Assembly: GCF_007827045.1 (NCBI RefSeq)
Contig: NZ_RPFW01000007.1
Span: 522,151-586,150, forward strand
Reading direction: 5' to 3'
Length of the DNA stretch: 64,000 nucleotides
DNA from: Trebonia kvetii
GTDB taxonomy: Bacteria; Actinomycetota; Actinomycetes; Streptosporangiales; Streptosporangiaceae
Shown here in pieces: positions 31,750 through 41,603 of this stretch (position 1 is the stretch's first letter; each line of letters begins with the position of its first letter). The position numbers and the translations under genes are program-made. Below the pieces are notes generated by a model that was not told where the DNA came from, searched no databases, and worked only from the letters and a program-made list of their open reading frames with translations.

Positions 31750-32799
31750 ATGACCGCATCAGAAAACGGCCTGGAAGAGGCGCTGCGGCAGACGCTCACC
31801 GCCGCTGTCAGCGAGATCACGCCGGGCAGTGACGGGCTTCAGGTCATCCGCACCCGGATCGGCGGACGGCCGCCACGGCCATGGCTGCTGAGCACGCTCG
31901 CCGCGGGCGGAGAGCGGATTAGGTACTGGACCTGGCGCGGTCACTGGGCCTGGCCGGAGGCGCTCCCCCGGCCCGCGGACCTTCCGTGGCCGCGGATTCA
32001 GCTGATCCCGCACGCCGCGGCAACCGAGGGCGGGATTCTTCGGCAATGGAACATCGGCTGGCTGCGGCCGGTGGTCGTGCTGGCAGGAATCGCGGTCATC
32101 GCGAGTGTGTCCCTCGGCATTCAGCCCTTCCGCCAGGCGATCATCCAGGCGAGCTCGACAGTGCTGAACGGCGGCAGCGCGCCGAACGGCGGCGGTGGTG
32201 GTGCCCTGGGCAACGCCACGCAGACCACGGACAGCACGTCGTCGACCCCAGGCCATACACCAGGCGCCGGCTCGAGCACCGGGAGTTCCGGCGGCGCCAT
32301 GCAGTCGAGCGCCGGATCCGTGAGCGCCTCCGCCGCCGCGACTTGCGCGACTCCTGCTGCCTCCCAGTCGGGCACGACTTCCGCAGGCGGCTCAGGTACA
32401 AAGGGCGCGCAGGCTCCCGGCCCGCTTATGCCAAGCCCGCTCCCGTCCGCGCTGCCGTACTATTCGGCACCGGCCTGCCCGTCCACCGCCCCGTCGAGCA
32501 CCCCGAGCCCGACGGCGACAGGCACCCCGACCGCGACTGCGACACCGACCGACACGGGGACGTCGACGGCGTCCCCCACCCCCACGAGCTCGCCGACAGC
32601 CACCGCAACAACCTCGACGCCGACTTCGACGCCGACGGACAGCTCCTCGTCCACCCCGACGGAGTCGGGCTCGCCCAGCGACAGCTCCAGCCCCTCGGCC
32701 ACCCCGTCCGACACCACCTCGAGCGGCAGCCTGTCGGCCAACGGCTCATCTGGGCCGACGCCCACCAGCAACCCGACGGCGAGCCCGCCGTCCTCGTAA
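31750..32799 (+). CDS. Membrane protein with Ser/Thr/Pro-rich outer stalk, putative sigma partner
   Basis: A 349-residue protein: cytoplasmic N-terminus of about 100 residues beginning MTASENGLEEALRQTLTAAV, one membrane segment at about 104-125 (LRPVVVLAGIAVIASVSLGI), then about 220 residues of low complexity. The final 120 residues are almost only Ser, Thr, Pro, Ala and Gly (repeats such as TPTATATPTDTG), like a glycosylated wall-spanning stalk. Two Cys at CATPA and APACPST flank the middle. There is no zinc anti-sigma motif. Pairing with the sigma gene suggests an anti-sigma or sensor role. Confidence 0.75.
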   Translation: MTASENGLEEALRQTLTAAVSEITPGSDGLQVIRTRIGGRPPRPWLLSTLAAGGERIRYWTWRGHWAWPEALPRPADLPWPRIQLIPHAAATEGGILRQWNIGWLRPVVVLAGIAVIASVSLGIQPFRQAIIQASSTVLNGGSAPNGGGGGALGNATQTTDSTSSTPGHTPGAGSSTGSSGGAMQSSAGSVSASAAATCATPAASQSGTTSAGGSGTKGAQAPGPLMPSPLPSALPYYSAPACPSTAPSSTPSPTATGTPTATATPTDTGTSTASPTPTSSPTATATTSTPTSTPTDSSSSTPTESGSPSDSSSPSATPSDTTSSGSLSANGSSGPTPTSNPTASPPSS

Positions 32800-32833
32800 C
32801 GCCGGCTCAAATAGCGTGACGCTGAGTGCTGCG

Positions 32834-33586
32834 CTACCAGCGGGCGGCCCGGGAGAGCAGGATGGCCGCCGCGGCGGCGCCGGCCGTGGAGGTGCGGAGC
32901 ACGGTGGGGCCGAGACGGGCCTCAATGGCGCCGGCCTCGCGGAGAGCGGCGCGTTCGGCCGGGCTGATGCCGCCCTCCGGGCCGACGACGAGCAGCAGCT
33001 CGCCCCGCTCGGGCAGGGGAAGCTCGTGCAGCCTGGATTCGGCGTCCGCCTCAAGGACGATGGCGCGGGCGGCGGCCGCCACGCGCTTCGCGAGAGCGGC
33101 TGTCGTGGCCAGTTCGGTTAGCTCGGGAAGCCACGGACGCCTGGACTGCTTGGCCGCCTCGCGCGCGGTGGACCGCCACTTGCCGAGGGCCTTCTCGCCC
33201 CGCTCGGCCTGCCACCTGGTGATCGACCGCTCGGCGGACCAGGGAATGATGGCGTCCACGCCGACCTCGGTCATCAGCTCGACGGCCAGCTCGCCCCTGT
33301 CGCCCTTGGGCAGCGCCTGGGCCACCGCGAGGCGCGGCTCAGGCGGCGGGACCGTGTGCAGGGCACTGACGGCGAGCGTGACCGAATCCTTGCCAACGCT
33401 GGTGACGACGCCTTCGGCCAGGATCCCCGCCCCGTCGGTGACGTCCGCGCGTTCACCCACGCGAAGGCGGCGCACGACGGCCGCATGATGCCCCTCAGGG
33501 CCAGTCAAGATGACGACCGGCCCGGTCAGCTCCCCCGCCGCCACAAGAAACAGCGGCGGCCCCGCCGCCGGCACACCCGATTCCAT
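32834..33586 (-). CDS. rsmE: 16S rRNA (uracil-1498-N3)-methyltransferase RsmE
   Basis: SPOUT-class SAM-dependent methyltransferase that methylates U1498 of 16S rRNA. Visible motifs: N-terminal PUA-like LTGPEGHHAAVVRRLRVGE, the central RSITRWQAERGEKALGKW and AAKQSRRPWLPEL, then the knot motifs LLLVVGPEGGISPAERAAL and LGPTVLRTSTAGAAAAAILL. ATG 33586 (MESGVPAAGPPLFLV) matches where relatives begin; GTG/TTG upstream to 33658 would add 24 residues. It follows dnaJ, the common actinobacterial hrcA-dnaJ-rsmE order. Confidence 0.95.
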   Translation of the reverse strand: MESGVPAAGPPLFLVAAGELTGPVVILTGPEGHHAAVVRRLRVGERADVTDGAGILAEGVVTSVGKDSVTLAVSALHTVPPPEPRLAVAQALPKGDRGELAVELMTEVGVDAIIPWSAERSITRWQAERGEKALGKWRSTAREAAKQSRRPWLPELTELATTAALAKRVAAAARAIVLEADAESRLHELPLPERGELLLVVGPEGGISPAERAALREAGAIEARLGPTVLRTSTAGAAAAAILLSRAARW

Positions 33587-33683
33587 GCCGGCCAGACTAG
33601 CTCCGCCAGTGCCAGCGGCAGCACTGACCAAAGCAATGTCGCCCGCTCCGCCACGCAATGAAGAGTCACGCGGCGGGCCAGAG

Positions 33684-34865
33684 TCAGGCGAACCCGTTCG
33701 GAATCAAAGACCGGGATAACCGCCCGTTGAATGCGTCGCGGAGTCTAGAAAAAAAACCTTGCTGCCCAGGCTGGAATTTGCCGGGGGGCTGCTCCTCACC
33801 GCGGAGCTTGGCCAGGTCGCGCAGCAGCTTCTCCTGCTCGGCGTCGAGGCGGCTCGGGGTCTCTACGGTGACGTGGATCACTAGGTCGCCGCGGCCGGTG
33901 CCGTTGAGGTGCTTGACGCCGAGCCCGTACAGCGGGATGACCTGGCCGGACTGGGTGCCGGGGCGGATGTCCACGTCGTTCGGGCCGTCGAGCGACTCCA
34001 CGGAGACGGTCGCGCCGAGCGCCGCCGCCACCATCGGGATCGTCAGCGTGCAATGCAGGTCGTCGCCCTGCCGTTCGAAGATCGGGTGCGGGCGCTGCAC
34101 GACCTCGAGGAACAGGTCGCCGGGCGGGCCGCCGCCCGGGCCCGTCTCGCCCTCGCCCGCGAGCTGAATGTGCGTGCCGTCCTCGACGCCCGCCGGGATC
34201 CTGACCTTCATGGTCCGCCTGGTGCGCACCCGGCCGTCGCCGTCGCACTCCGGGCAGGGGCGGGGCAGGATCGTGCCGAAGCCGCCGCAGTTCGGGCAGG
34301 CCTGGGTGGTGACCACCTGGCCGAGGAAGGACCGCCGCACCTGGCTGATCTCGCCGCGGCCCGAGCAGACCTGGCAGGTCTCCGGGTGGGTGCCGGGCGC
34401 GGTGCCCTCGCCTGAACAGGTCGGGCAGACCACGGCGGTGTCCACAGTGAGCTCGCGGGTCGCGCCGAACGCGCACTCAGACAGGTCGAGCTCGATCCTG
34501 ATCGTGGCGTTCCTGCCGCGCCGTGCCCTGGACCGCGGGCCGCGGGTGGTGCCCGCGCCCGTCGCGCCGAACACCGCGTCGACGAAGTCGCTGAACGGGA
34601 AGCCGGCCGCCGAGCCGAACCCGCCGAAGCCGGCACCCGCGCCCGCCGCGGCGAACGGGTCGCCGCCCAGGTCGTACATCTGGCGCTTCTCGGCGTCACC
34701 GAGGACCTCGTAGGCCTGGGTGATCTCCTTGAACTTCTCCTGCGTGTCCGGGTCCGGGTTGACGTCCGGGTGCAGTTCGCGTGCCAGCCGGCGGTACGCG
34801 CTCTTGATCTCGGTCTGCGAGGCGTCGCGGCGGACCCCGAGCAGTGCGTAATAGTCCTCAGCCAC
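33684..34865 (-). CDS. dnaJ: Chaperone protein DnaJ (type I)
   Basis: Co-chaperone that stimulates the DnaK ATPase. The 393 residues hold the J domain (about 3-68, HPD at LHPDVNPD), a Gly/Phe-rich linker (GAGAGFGGFGSAAGFPF), four zinc-finger repeats CPTCSGEG, CQVCSGRG, CPNCGGFG and CPECDGDG, and the C-terminal substrate-binding domains ending in FFSRLRDAFNGR. GTG 34865 shares one base with the hrcA TAG stop, so translation is coupled. As the heat-shock dnaJ2 paralog associated with hrcA, it is expected to be under HrcA/CIRCE control. Confidence 0.97.
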   Translation of the reverse strand: MAEDYYALLGVRRDASQTEIKSAYRRLARELHPDVNPDPDTQEKFKEITQAYEVLGDAEKRQMYDLGGDPFAAAGAGAGFGGFGSAAGFPFSDFVDAVFGATGAGTTRGPRSRARRGRNATIRIELDLSECAFGATRELTVDTAVVCPTCSGEGTAPGTHPETCQVCSGRGEISQVRRSFLGQVVTTQACPNCGGFGTILPRPCPECDGDGRVRTRRTMKVRIPAGVEDGTHIQLAGEGETGPGGGPPGDLFLEVVQRPHPIFERQGDDLHCTLTIPMVAAALGATVSVESLDGPNDVDIRPGTQSGQVIPLYGLGVKHLNGTGRGDLVIHVTVETPSRLDAEQEKLLRDLAKLRGEEQPPGKFQPGQQGFFSRLRDAFNGRLSRSLIPNGFA

Positions 34866-35878
34866 TATGACTCCCCGAGAATCTGCCCGACGTACCGTGC
34901 CACCGCACGCACTGCCCCCATCGTTCCTGGGTAGTCCATCCTCGTCGGCCCGAGCACGCCGAGCTTGGCCACGGCCTGCCCGCCCGCACCGTAGGCGGCG
35001 GACACCACCGACGTCCCCTGCAGCCCGGTCTCCGCGCCGATCCTTACGGTCAGGGCGGACGGGCTTGCGGCCTCTCCGAGGAGCCGCATCAGTACCACTT
35101 GTTCCTCCAGTGCTTCGAGGACGTCACGAAGCCCCTTGCCAAAGTCGGGGGCGGCCAGGTTGGCGGTGCCGGCGAAGACCACGCGTTCCTCGTGCCGCTC
35201 GGCGAGGCTGTCGAGAAGCACGGAGAAGACTGCGCCAGCGTTCGCCCGCTCGGGGACGGGAATGCGGTCCGCGAGGCCGGACACCGTGGCGGCCGCATCG
35301 GCAAGCCTATGCCCGTCGAGGCATGCGTTGAGCACCGCACGCAGATGTGCGATCGATTCCGGCTCCGCCGTGTCCGGCAGGTCCACGGCGGCCTGCTCTA
35401 CCCGGCCGGTGTCGGTGATCAGCACAAGCAGCACCCGCTGGGGCGCGATCGAGACCAGCTCGATGTGCCGCACCGACGACCTGGACAGCGATGGGTACTG
35501 GACGACCGCGACCTGCCTGGTCAGCTGGGCGAGCAGGCGCACCGTGCGGGCCACCACCTCGTCCAGGCTGTAGGCGCCTGCCAGGAACGTCTCGATCGCC
35601 CGCCGTTCGGCCGCCGACATCGGCTTGACCGACGACAGCCGGTCGACGAACAGCCGGTAGCCCTTGTCGGTCGGAATGCGGCCCGCGCTCGTGTGCGGCT
35701 GGGCGATGAAGCCCTGCTCCTCGAGCACGGCCATGTCGTTGCGGATCGTGGCTGGCGACACGTCGAGACCGTGCCTGTCTACCAGCGACTTCGATCCCAC
35801 CGGCTCGGTGGTGGACACGTAGTCCTCGACAATCGCGCGCAGTACCGCCAGCTTGCGCTCGTCTAGCACCGTGTTCAC
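34865..35878 (-). CDS. hrcA: Heat-inducible transcription repressor HrcA
   Basis: A 337-residue repressor of class I heat-shock genes. The N-terminal winged helix reads ERKLAVLRAIVEDYVSTTEP, then SPATIRNDMAVLEEQGFIAQ and HTSAGRIPTDKGYRLFVD; the C-terminal GAF-like domain ends TMGAVRAVARYVGQIL. It binds CIRCE elements and needs GroEL for activity. A perfect CIRCE-type repeat immediately upstream of its start shows autoregulation of the hrcA-dnaJ operon. Confidence 0.97.
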   Translation of the reverse strand: MNTVLDERKLAVLRAIVEDYVSTTEPVGSKSLVDRHGLDVSPATIRNDMAVLEEQGFIAQPHTSAGRIPTDKGYRLFVDRLSSVKPMSAAERRAIETFLAGAYSLDEVVARTVRLLAQLTRQVAVVQYPSLSRSSVRHIELVSIAPQRVLLVLITDTGRVEQAAVDLPDTAEPESIAHLRAVLNACLDGHRLADAAATVSGLADRIPVPERANAGAVFSVLLDSLAERHEERVVFAGTANLAAPDFGKGLRDVLEALEEQVVLMRLLGEAASPSALTVRIGAETGLQGTSVVSAAYGAGGQAVAKLGVLGPTRMDYPGTMGAVRAVARYVGQILGES

Positions 35879-35882
35879 CTCC

Positions 35883-35909
35883 TTGGCACTCGCTGTCCCT
35901 GAGTGCCAA
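35883..35909. promoter_or_regulatory. CIRCE operator upstream of hrcA
   Basis: TTGGCACTC (35883-35891), nine bases, GAGTGCCAA (35901-35909): a perfect 9-bp inverted repeat matching the CIRCE pattern TTAGCACTC-N9-GAGTGCTAA with G/C at the third position. It starts 5 bases from the hrcA start, so HrcA bound here would block the promoter or initiation. Confidence 0.95.
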
Positions 35910-36024
35910 TTCTATTAACTCTTGAGAGCTTCCTGACGGCAAGAACGTTGGAGCGTGCGTTACTCTGCCGTGAGCTACCGGGAGTCACGAGACGAACGAG
36001 ACTGACGACTAGGAGGCGGCAGCG

Positions 36025-36879
36025 GTGCGCAGCAGGCAGTACGGACGGGACATCCTCGCACCGGAAAACCGCAGGCCAAAGCCGGGACAAGGCCCGGTTC
36101 CCGAGGTCGAGGCGGAGCGCGACCTGGTCGTCGAGGACTTCGAGGGACGGTTCTGCGGCGCGGTCGTCGCGGTCGAGCGCGGGTCGGTGACGCTCGAGGA
36201 CCGGTTCGGCAAGCGCCGGGTGTTCCCGCTGCCCGGCACGTTCCTGCTCGACGGCAAGCGCGTCACGCTGATCCGGCCGGCGCCGAAGCCGGAGGTCCTC
36301 GGCAATGTCGGCCGCCGCACCGCGTCGGGGTCTGTCGCGGCGCCGCAGCAGCGGGCCAAGGTCGCCAGGGCGAGCAGGATCTACGTCGAGGGCAAGCACG
36401 ACGCTGAGCTCGTAGAGCGGATCTGGGGCGACGACCTGCGCGACGTCGGCGTCGTCGTGGAGTACCTGGAGGGCGTCGACGACCTCGCCGCCATCGTCCG
36501 CGATTTCGAGCCGGAAGACGGACGGCGGCTCGGCGTGCTTGTCGACCACCTGGTCGAGGGGTCCAAGGAAAGCAGGATCGCCGCCGCCGTCGGCGACGAC
36601 CCCAACGTGCTCGTCGTCGGGCACCCGTTCATCGACATCTGGGCCGCGGTCAAGCCCGGCGCCGTGGGCATCAAGGCGTGGCCGGACGTGCCGCGGGGGC
36701 TCTCGTGGAAGGAAGGCGTGCTCGCCCGGCTCGGCTGGCCGCACGAGTCGCAGGCCGACGTCGCCGCCGCGTGGCGCCGCATCCTGCGTTCAGTCGGCAG
36801 CTACGCGGACCTGGAGCCGGAGCTGCTCGGCCGGGTCGAGGAGCTGATCGACTTCGTGACCGCGCCGGACGGCGAGTAG
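36025..36879 (+). CDS. DUF3097 family protein
   Basis: A 284-residue protein of the actinobacterial DUF3097 family, always near hrcA/hemW. It starts RSRQYGRDILAPENRRPKPG, has a small beta-rich domain (DLVVEDFEGRFCGAVVAVER, FPLPGTFLLDGKRVTLIRP) and then a Toprim-like segment, IYVEGKHDAELVERIWGDDL (about 127-146) with LGVLVDHLVEGSKESRIA. The Glu of VEGKHD and the acidic pair in later strands resemble Toprim metal ligands, so a nucleic-acid function is possible. The biochemical role is unknown. It is divergent from hrcA and convergent with hemW, four bases apart. Confidence 0.85.
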   Translation: MRSRQYGRDILAPENRRPKPGQGPVPEVEAERDLVVEDFEGRFCGAVVAVERGSVTLEDRFGKRRVFPLPGTFLLDGKRVTLIRPAPKPEVLGNVGRRTASGSVAAPQQRAKVARASRIYVEGKHDAELVERIWGDDLRDVGVVVEYLEGVDDLAAIVRDFEPEDGRRLGVLVDHLVEGSKESRIAAAVGDDPNVLVVGHPFIDIWAAVKPGAVGIKAWPDVPRGLSWKEGVLARLGWPHESQADVAAAWRRILRSVGSYADLEPELLGRVEELIDFVTAPDGE

Positions 36880-36883
36880 CCGC

Positions 36884-38101
36884 CTACGTCAGGTCGCGGA
36901 TCACCGCGTCGGCGAGGAGGCGGCCGCGCAGCGTCAGCACGAGCCTGCCGGATTCGTAGGCGGCGCGGTCGATGAGGGAGTCATCGAGCAACCGTTCGGT
37001 GTTATCCAGGGCAGTCGCGGTGAGGAGGGAGAGCGGCAGGCCCTCGGCGAGCCGGGCGCGGAGCATTATCTCCTCCATCTTCTGCTCGGCGGCGGTCAGC
37101 CGCTCGCGGGCCGCGGCGGGCGAGTTGCCCGCGGCCAGCCGCTGCGCGTAGGCAGACGGGTGCTTCACGTTCCACCAGCGGACGCCGCCCACGTGGCTGT
37201 GCGCGCCGGGGCCGAAGCCCCACCAGTCGCCGCCGGTCCAGTAGAGCATGTTGTGACGGCAGTGACCCTTGTCACTCGTCGCCCAGTTGGACAGCTCGTA
37301 CCAGGTGAAGCCGGCCGCGCCGAGCAACTCGTCGGCCAGCTGGTAGCGGTCGGCCATCGCGTCGTCGTCCGGCGGGCTGATCTCGCCCCTGCGCACCTTG
37401 GCCGCGAGCCGCGTGCCCTCCTCGACGATCAGCGCGTACGCCGAAATGTGGTCCGGGCCCGCGTCGACGGCGGCGGTCAGCGACCGTCGCCAGTCGTCGT
37501 CGCTCTCCCCCGGCGTGCCGTAGATCAGGTCGAGGCTGACGTGCTCGAAGCCCGCCTCGCGGGCCCAGCGCACGCAATCGACCGGCCTGCCCGGCTGATG
37601 TTCGCGGTCGAGGACCCGCAGCACGTGCGGAACCGCGCTTTGCATACCGAACGAGAGCCTGGTGACCCCGTTCGCGCGCAGCGATTCCAGTTCGGCCGGG
37701 CCGACCGTTTCCGGGTTCGCCTCCACGGTGACTTCCGCGTCGCCCGCCAGGCCGAAGGTATCGTCAATTTTCCTGACAATTCCGCCGATCGCGTCCGGCG
37801 CGAGCAGGGTTGGCGTTCCGCCGCCGAAGAAGATGGCGCTGACGCGGTTGGCCGTTGACGGCAGCACTGTGACTGCCAGATCGACTTCCTGGGAGATCAG
37901 GGCCGGATAGGCGGCCTGGCTCGCGCCGCCGCCGAGCTCGGCGGCGGTGTAGGTGTTGAAATCGCAATAGCCGCAGCGAGTGCGGCAGAATGGCACGTGT
38001 ACGTAAACGCCGAACGGGGGATGACCGAATCCTTGGATCGCGCTTGGTGGCAGAGATCCGTCATCGGGAACCGGTTCACCATCCGGCAGCGTTCTTGGCA
38101 T
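36884..38101 (-). CDS. hemW: Radical SAM heme chaperone HemW
   Basis: Radical SAM protein related to coproporphyrinogen III dehydrogenase; HemW members bind heme and hand it to acceptor proteins. From ATG 38101 it has 405 residues. The cluster motif is FCRTRCGYCDFN (Cys39, Cys43, Cys46), which lacks the fourth Cys of true HemN (HemN has CxxxCxxCxC). Other motifs: FFGGGTPTLL, VEANPETVGPAELE, RLSFGMQSAV and YALIVEEGTRLA. TTG 38131 is an alternative start 30 bases upstream but would overlap the divergent gene. Confidence 0.93.
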   Translation of the reverse strand: MPRTLPDGEPVPDDGSLPPSAIQGFGHPPFGVYVHVPFCRTRCGYCDFNTYTAAELGGGASQAAYPALISQEVDLAVTVLPSTANRVSAIFFGGGTPTLLAPDAIGGIVRKIDDTFGLAGDAEVTVEANPETVGPAELESLRANGVTRLSFGMQSAVPHVLRVLDREHQPGRPVDCVRWAREAGFEHVSLDLIYGTPGESDDDWRRSLTAAVDAGPDHISAYALIVEEGTRLAAKVRRGEISPPDDDAMADRYQLADELLGAAGFTWYELSNWATSDKGHCRHNMLYWTGGDWWGFGPGAHSHVGGVRWWNVKHPSAYAQRLAAGNSPAAARERLTAAEQKMEEIMLRARLAEGLPLSLLTATALDNTERLLDDSLIDRAAYESGRLVLTLRGRLLADAVIRDLT

Positions 38102-38130
38102 AGAGCCGAGGATAAGCTGTAGTCGGAACA

Positions 38131-38844
38131 ATGCGGCGGGAGGTACTGGTGACTTCAGATCCGGGGCCTAGTTCTAACGACGTGCCGTTGCCGCCAACGA
38201 CGCCGCTGACGACGCCTATGCAGCCGCACCAGCCGCATCAGCCGCCGCCCCAGTCGCCGCAGCCTCCGCCTCAGACGCCGCACCCGCCGGCCGCCCGGGC
38301 CGGATACGGCCCGCCGTCCTACGGGCCAGCGCCGTACAGCGGCCCTCCTGTCTACCCGCCCTACCCGTACGGCCCGCACGCGCGCTACGTGCAGCCGGGC
38401 ATGCTCGCCGCTGCCGCCGACAGGGAGCGGACCATGGACGTGCTCAAGGCCGGCTTCATGGAGGGACGGCTGACCAAGGGTGAGTTCGACGAGCGGTCGG
38501 CACGGGCGCTGACGGCGCGGACCTACGGCGACCTGAACATGGTGGTCGCCGACCTGCCCGCCGGCCCCGGCGCCCCGGCCGCCCAGGTGATGCCGTACCA
38601 GCAGGCGTACTACTCGCCGATCATGATCCAGCGCACCAACGGCTTCGCGATCGGCTCGCTTGTCTGCGGCATCGTGCCGTTCTTCGGCGGCATCCCCGCT
38701 ATCATCCTCGGCCACGTGGCGCGCGGGCAGATCAGGCGGAGCGGGGACCGCGGCGACGGCATGGCCATCGCCGGCCTCGTCCTCGGCTACCTGTGGGTCT
38801 CGCTTTGGGTGCTAATCCTCTTGTTCGGGATAGCGCACAGCTAG
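38131..38844 (+). CDS. DUF1707/DUF4190 membrane protein with Pro-rich N-terminus
   Basis: A 237-residue protein in three parts. Residues 1-85 are Pro/Gln/His/Tyr-rich (QPHQPPPQSPQPPPQ type), likely a disordered cytoplasmic region. Residues about 95-140 form a DUF1707 domain (DRERTMDVLKAGFMEGRLTK then EFDERSARALTARTYGDLNM). Residues about 170-235 form a DUF4190 domain with two membrane helices (FAIGSLVCGIVPFFGGIPAI and IAGLVLGYLWVSLWVLILLF). Function unknown; such proteins are common in actinomycetes. The stop codon at 38842-38844 lies within the stem of repeat copy D. Confidence 0.88.
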   Translation: MRREVLVTSDPGPSSNDVPLPPTTPLTTPMQPHQPHQPPPQSPQPPPQTPHPPAARAGYGPPSYGPAPYSGPPVYPPYPYGPHARYVQPGMLAAAADRERTMDVLKAGFMEGRLTKGEFDERSARALTARTYGDLNMVVADLPAGPGAPAAQVMPYQQAYYSPIMIQRTNGFAIGSLVCGIVPFFGGIPAIILGHVARGQIRRSGDRGDGMAIAGLVLGYLWVSLWVLILLFGIAHS

Positions 38845-38950
38845 CTAGCGCGCGATGCAAAGGGCGCCATCGTATCGCGCGCTAGCTAGCTGAGTATCTC
38901 CCGGGGGGACGACCCCCCGTACCCCCCGATGTCCGGCCTTACGGCCGGAC
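38840..38950. repeat. Modular GC-rich repeat, copy D (H, G and P hairpins)
   Basis: In plus orientation: the H hairpin at 38840-38890 with arms GCTAGCTAGCGCGCGAT and ATCGCGCGCTAGCTAGC, a stem sequence unlike the other copies but still fully complementary; the G hairpin GGGGGG (38903-38908), ACGA, CCCCCC (38913-38918); and the P hairpin GTCCGGCC-TTAC-GGCCGGAC (38931-38950). The order and orientation relative to the upstream gene match copy C. The left H arm contains the stop codon of the DUF1707/DUF4190 gene. It lies between convergent genes, 20 bases before the lepA stop. Confidence 0.9.
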
Positions 38951-38969
38951 GAGGGCTGGAGAGCTGATG

Positions 38970-40943
<1,974 letters not shown>

Positions 40944-41261
40944 GCTTCCATGAACGTGCGAGTTTGCTGCCTACTGCGCGGGGTGGGCGGGACCTTCGCG
41001 GGGCGTTGCCTGGCACGCGGGTGTCCTCCATGATCAGGGTACAGTGACCCAGGCGCGGTCCTCGCGCGATGCTCCCGGGTACCGACGGTGAAAGCGGCAG
41101 CCGCCATTCGTCGTGCCTGGATGCATGGGTTGGTTTGAGGTAGCGGCGCGGCTTCGGCTATCCTTCATGTTCGCGCCCACTTCTCATGCTGCCGCTCCGG
41201 GCGGGCAGGCCGTTCCCTGGGCGGGCAAGCAGACTTCAGAACCGATAAAGGACGTATTCGC

Positions 41262-41531
41262 GTGGCGAACATCAAGTCGCAGATCAAGCGCATCAAGACG
41301 AACGAGAAGGCGCACCAGCGCAACAAGGCCGTCAAGTCCGAGCTCCGCACCCACGTGCGCAAGTTCCGCGAGGCCGTTGACTCGGGCAACGTCGAGGCCG
41401 CGACCGACGCGATGCGCGTCGCGTCCCGCAAGCTCGACAAGGCCGTGTCCAAGGGCGTCATCCACAAGAACCAGGCCGCGAACCGCAAGTCGGCGATCGC
41501 CAAGCGGCTCGCCGAGCTGGCTGCGGCCTAA
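41262..41531 (+). CDS. rpsT: 30S ribosomal protein S20
   Basis: An 89-residue basic helical protein binding 16S rRNA: ANIKSQIKRIKTNEKAHQRN at the start, KLDKAVSKGVIHKNQAANRK and SAIAKRLAELAAA at the end. The GTG start at 41262 is fixed by the invariant MANIKSQ. It lies between lepA and holA, as in other actinomycetes. A short hairpin CGGGCGCC... GGCGACCCGGCG follows the stop (about 41552-41575). Confidence 0.98.
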   Translation: MANIKSQIKRIKTNEKAHQRNKAVKSELRTHVRKFREAVDSGNVEAATDAMRVASRKLDKAVSKGVIHKNQAANRKSAIAKRLAELAAA

Positions 41532-41603
41532 GCTCTCGCTTCCCCGCCACGCCGGGCGCCTGATGGCGACCCGGCGTTTTGGCGTGCCCGTGTACGGCTG
41601 CGC

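Noticed and set aside
32460..32800. CRISPR-like or minisatellite array in the Ser/Thr/Pro-coding region
   Set aside because: The repetition is irregular at the DNA level and follows the codon pattern of a low-complexity stalk; there are no constant repeats with unique spacers.
36884..38101. Coproporphyrinogen III dehydrogenase (HemN)
   Set aside because: The cluster motif is CxxxCxxC followed by Asp and not the fourth Cys typical of HemN, so HemW is the better call.
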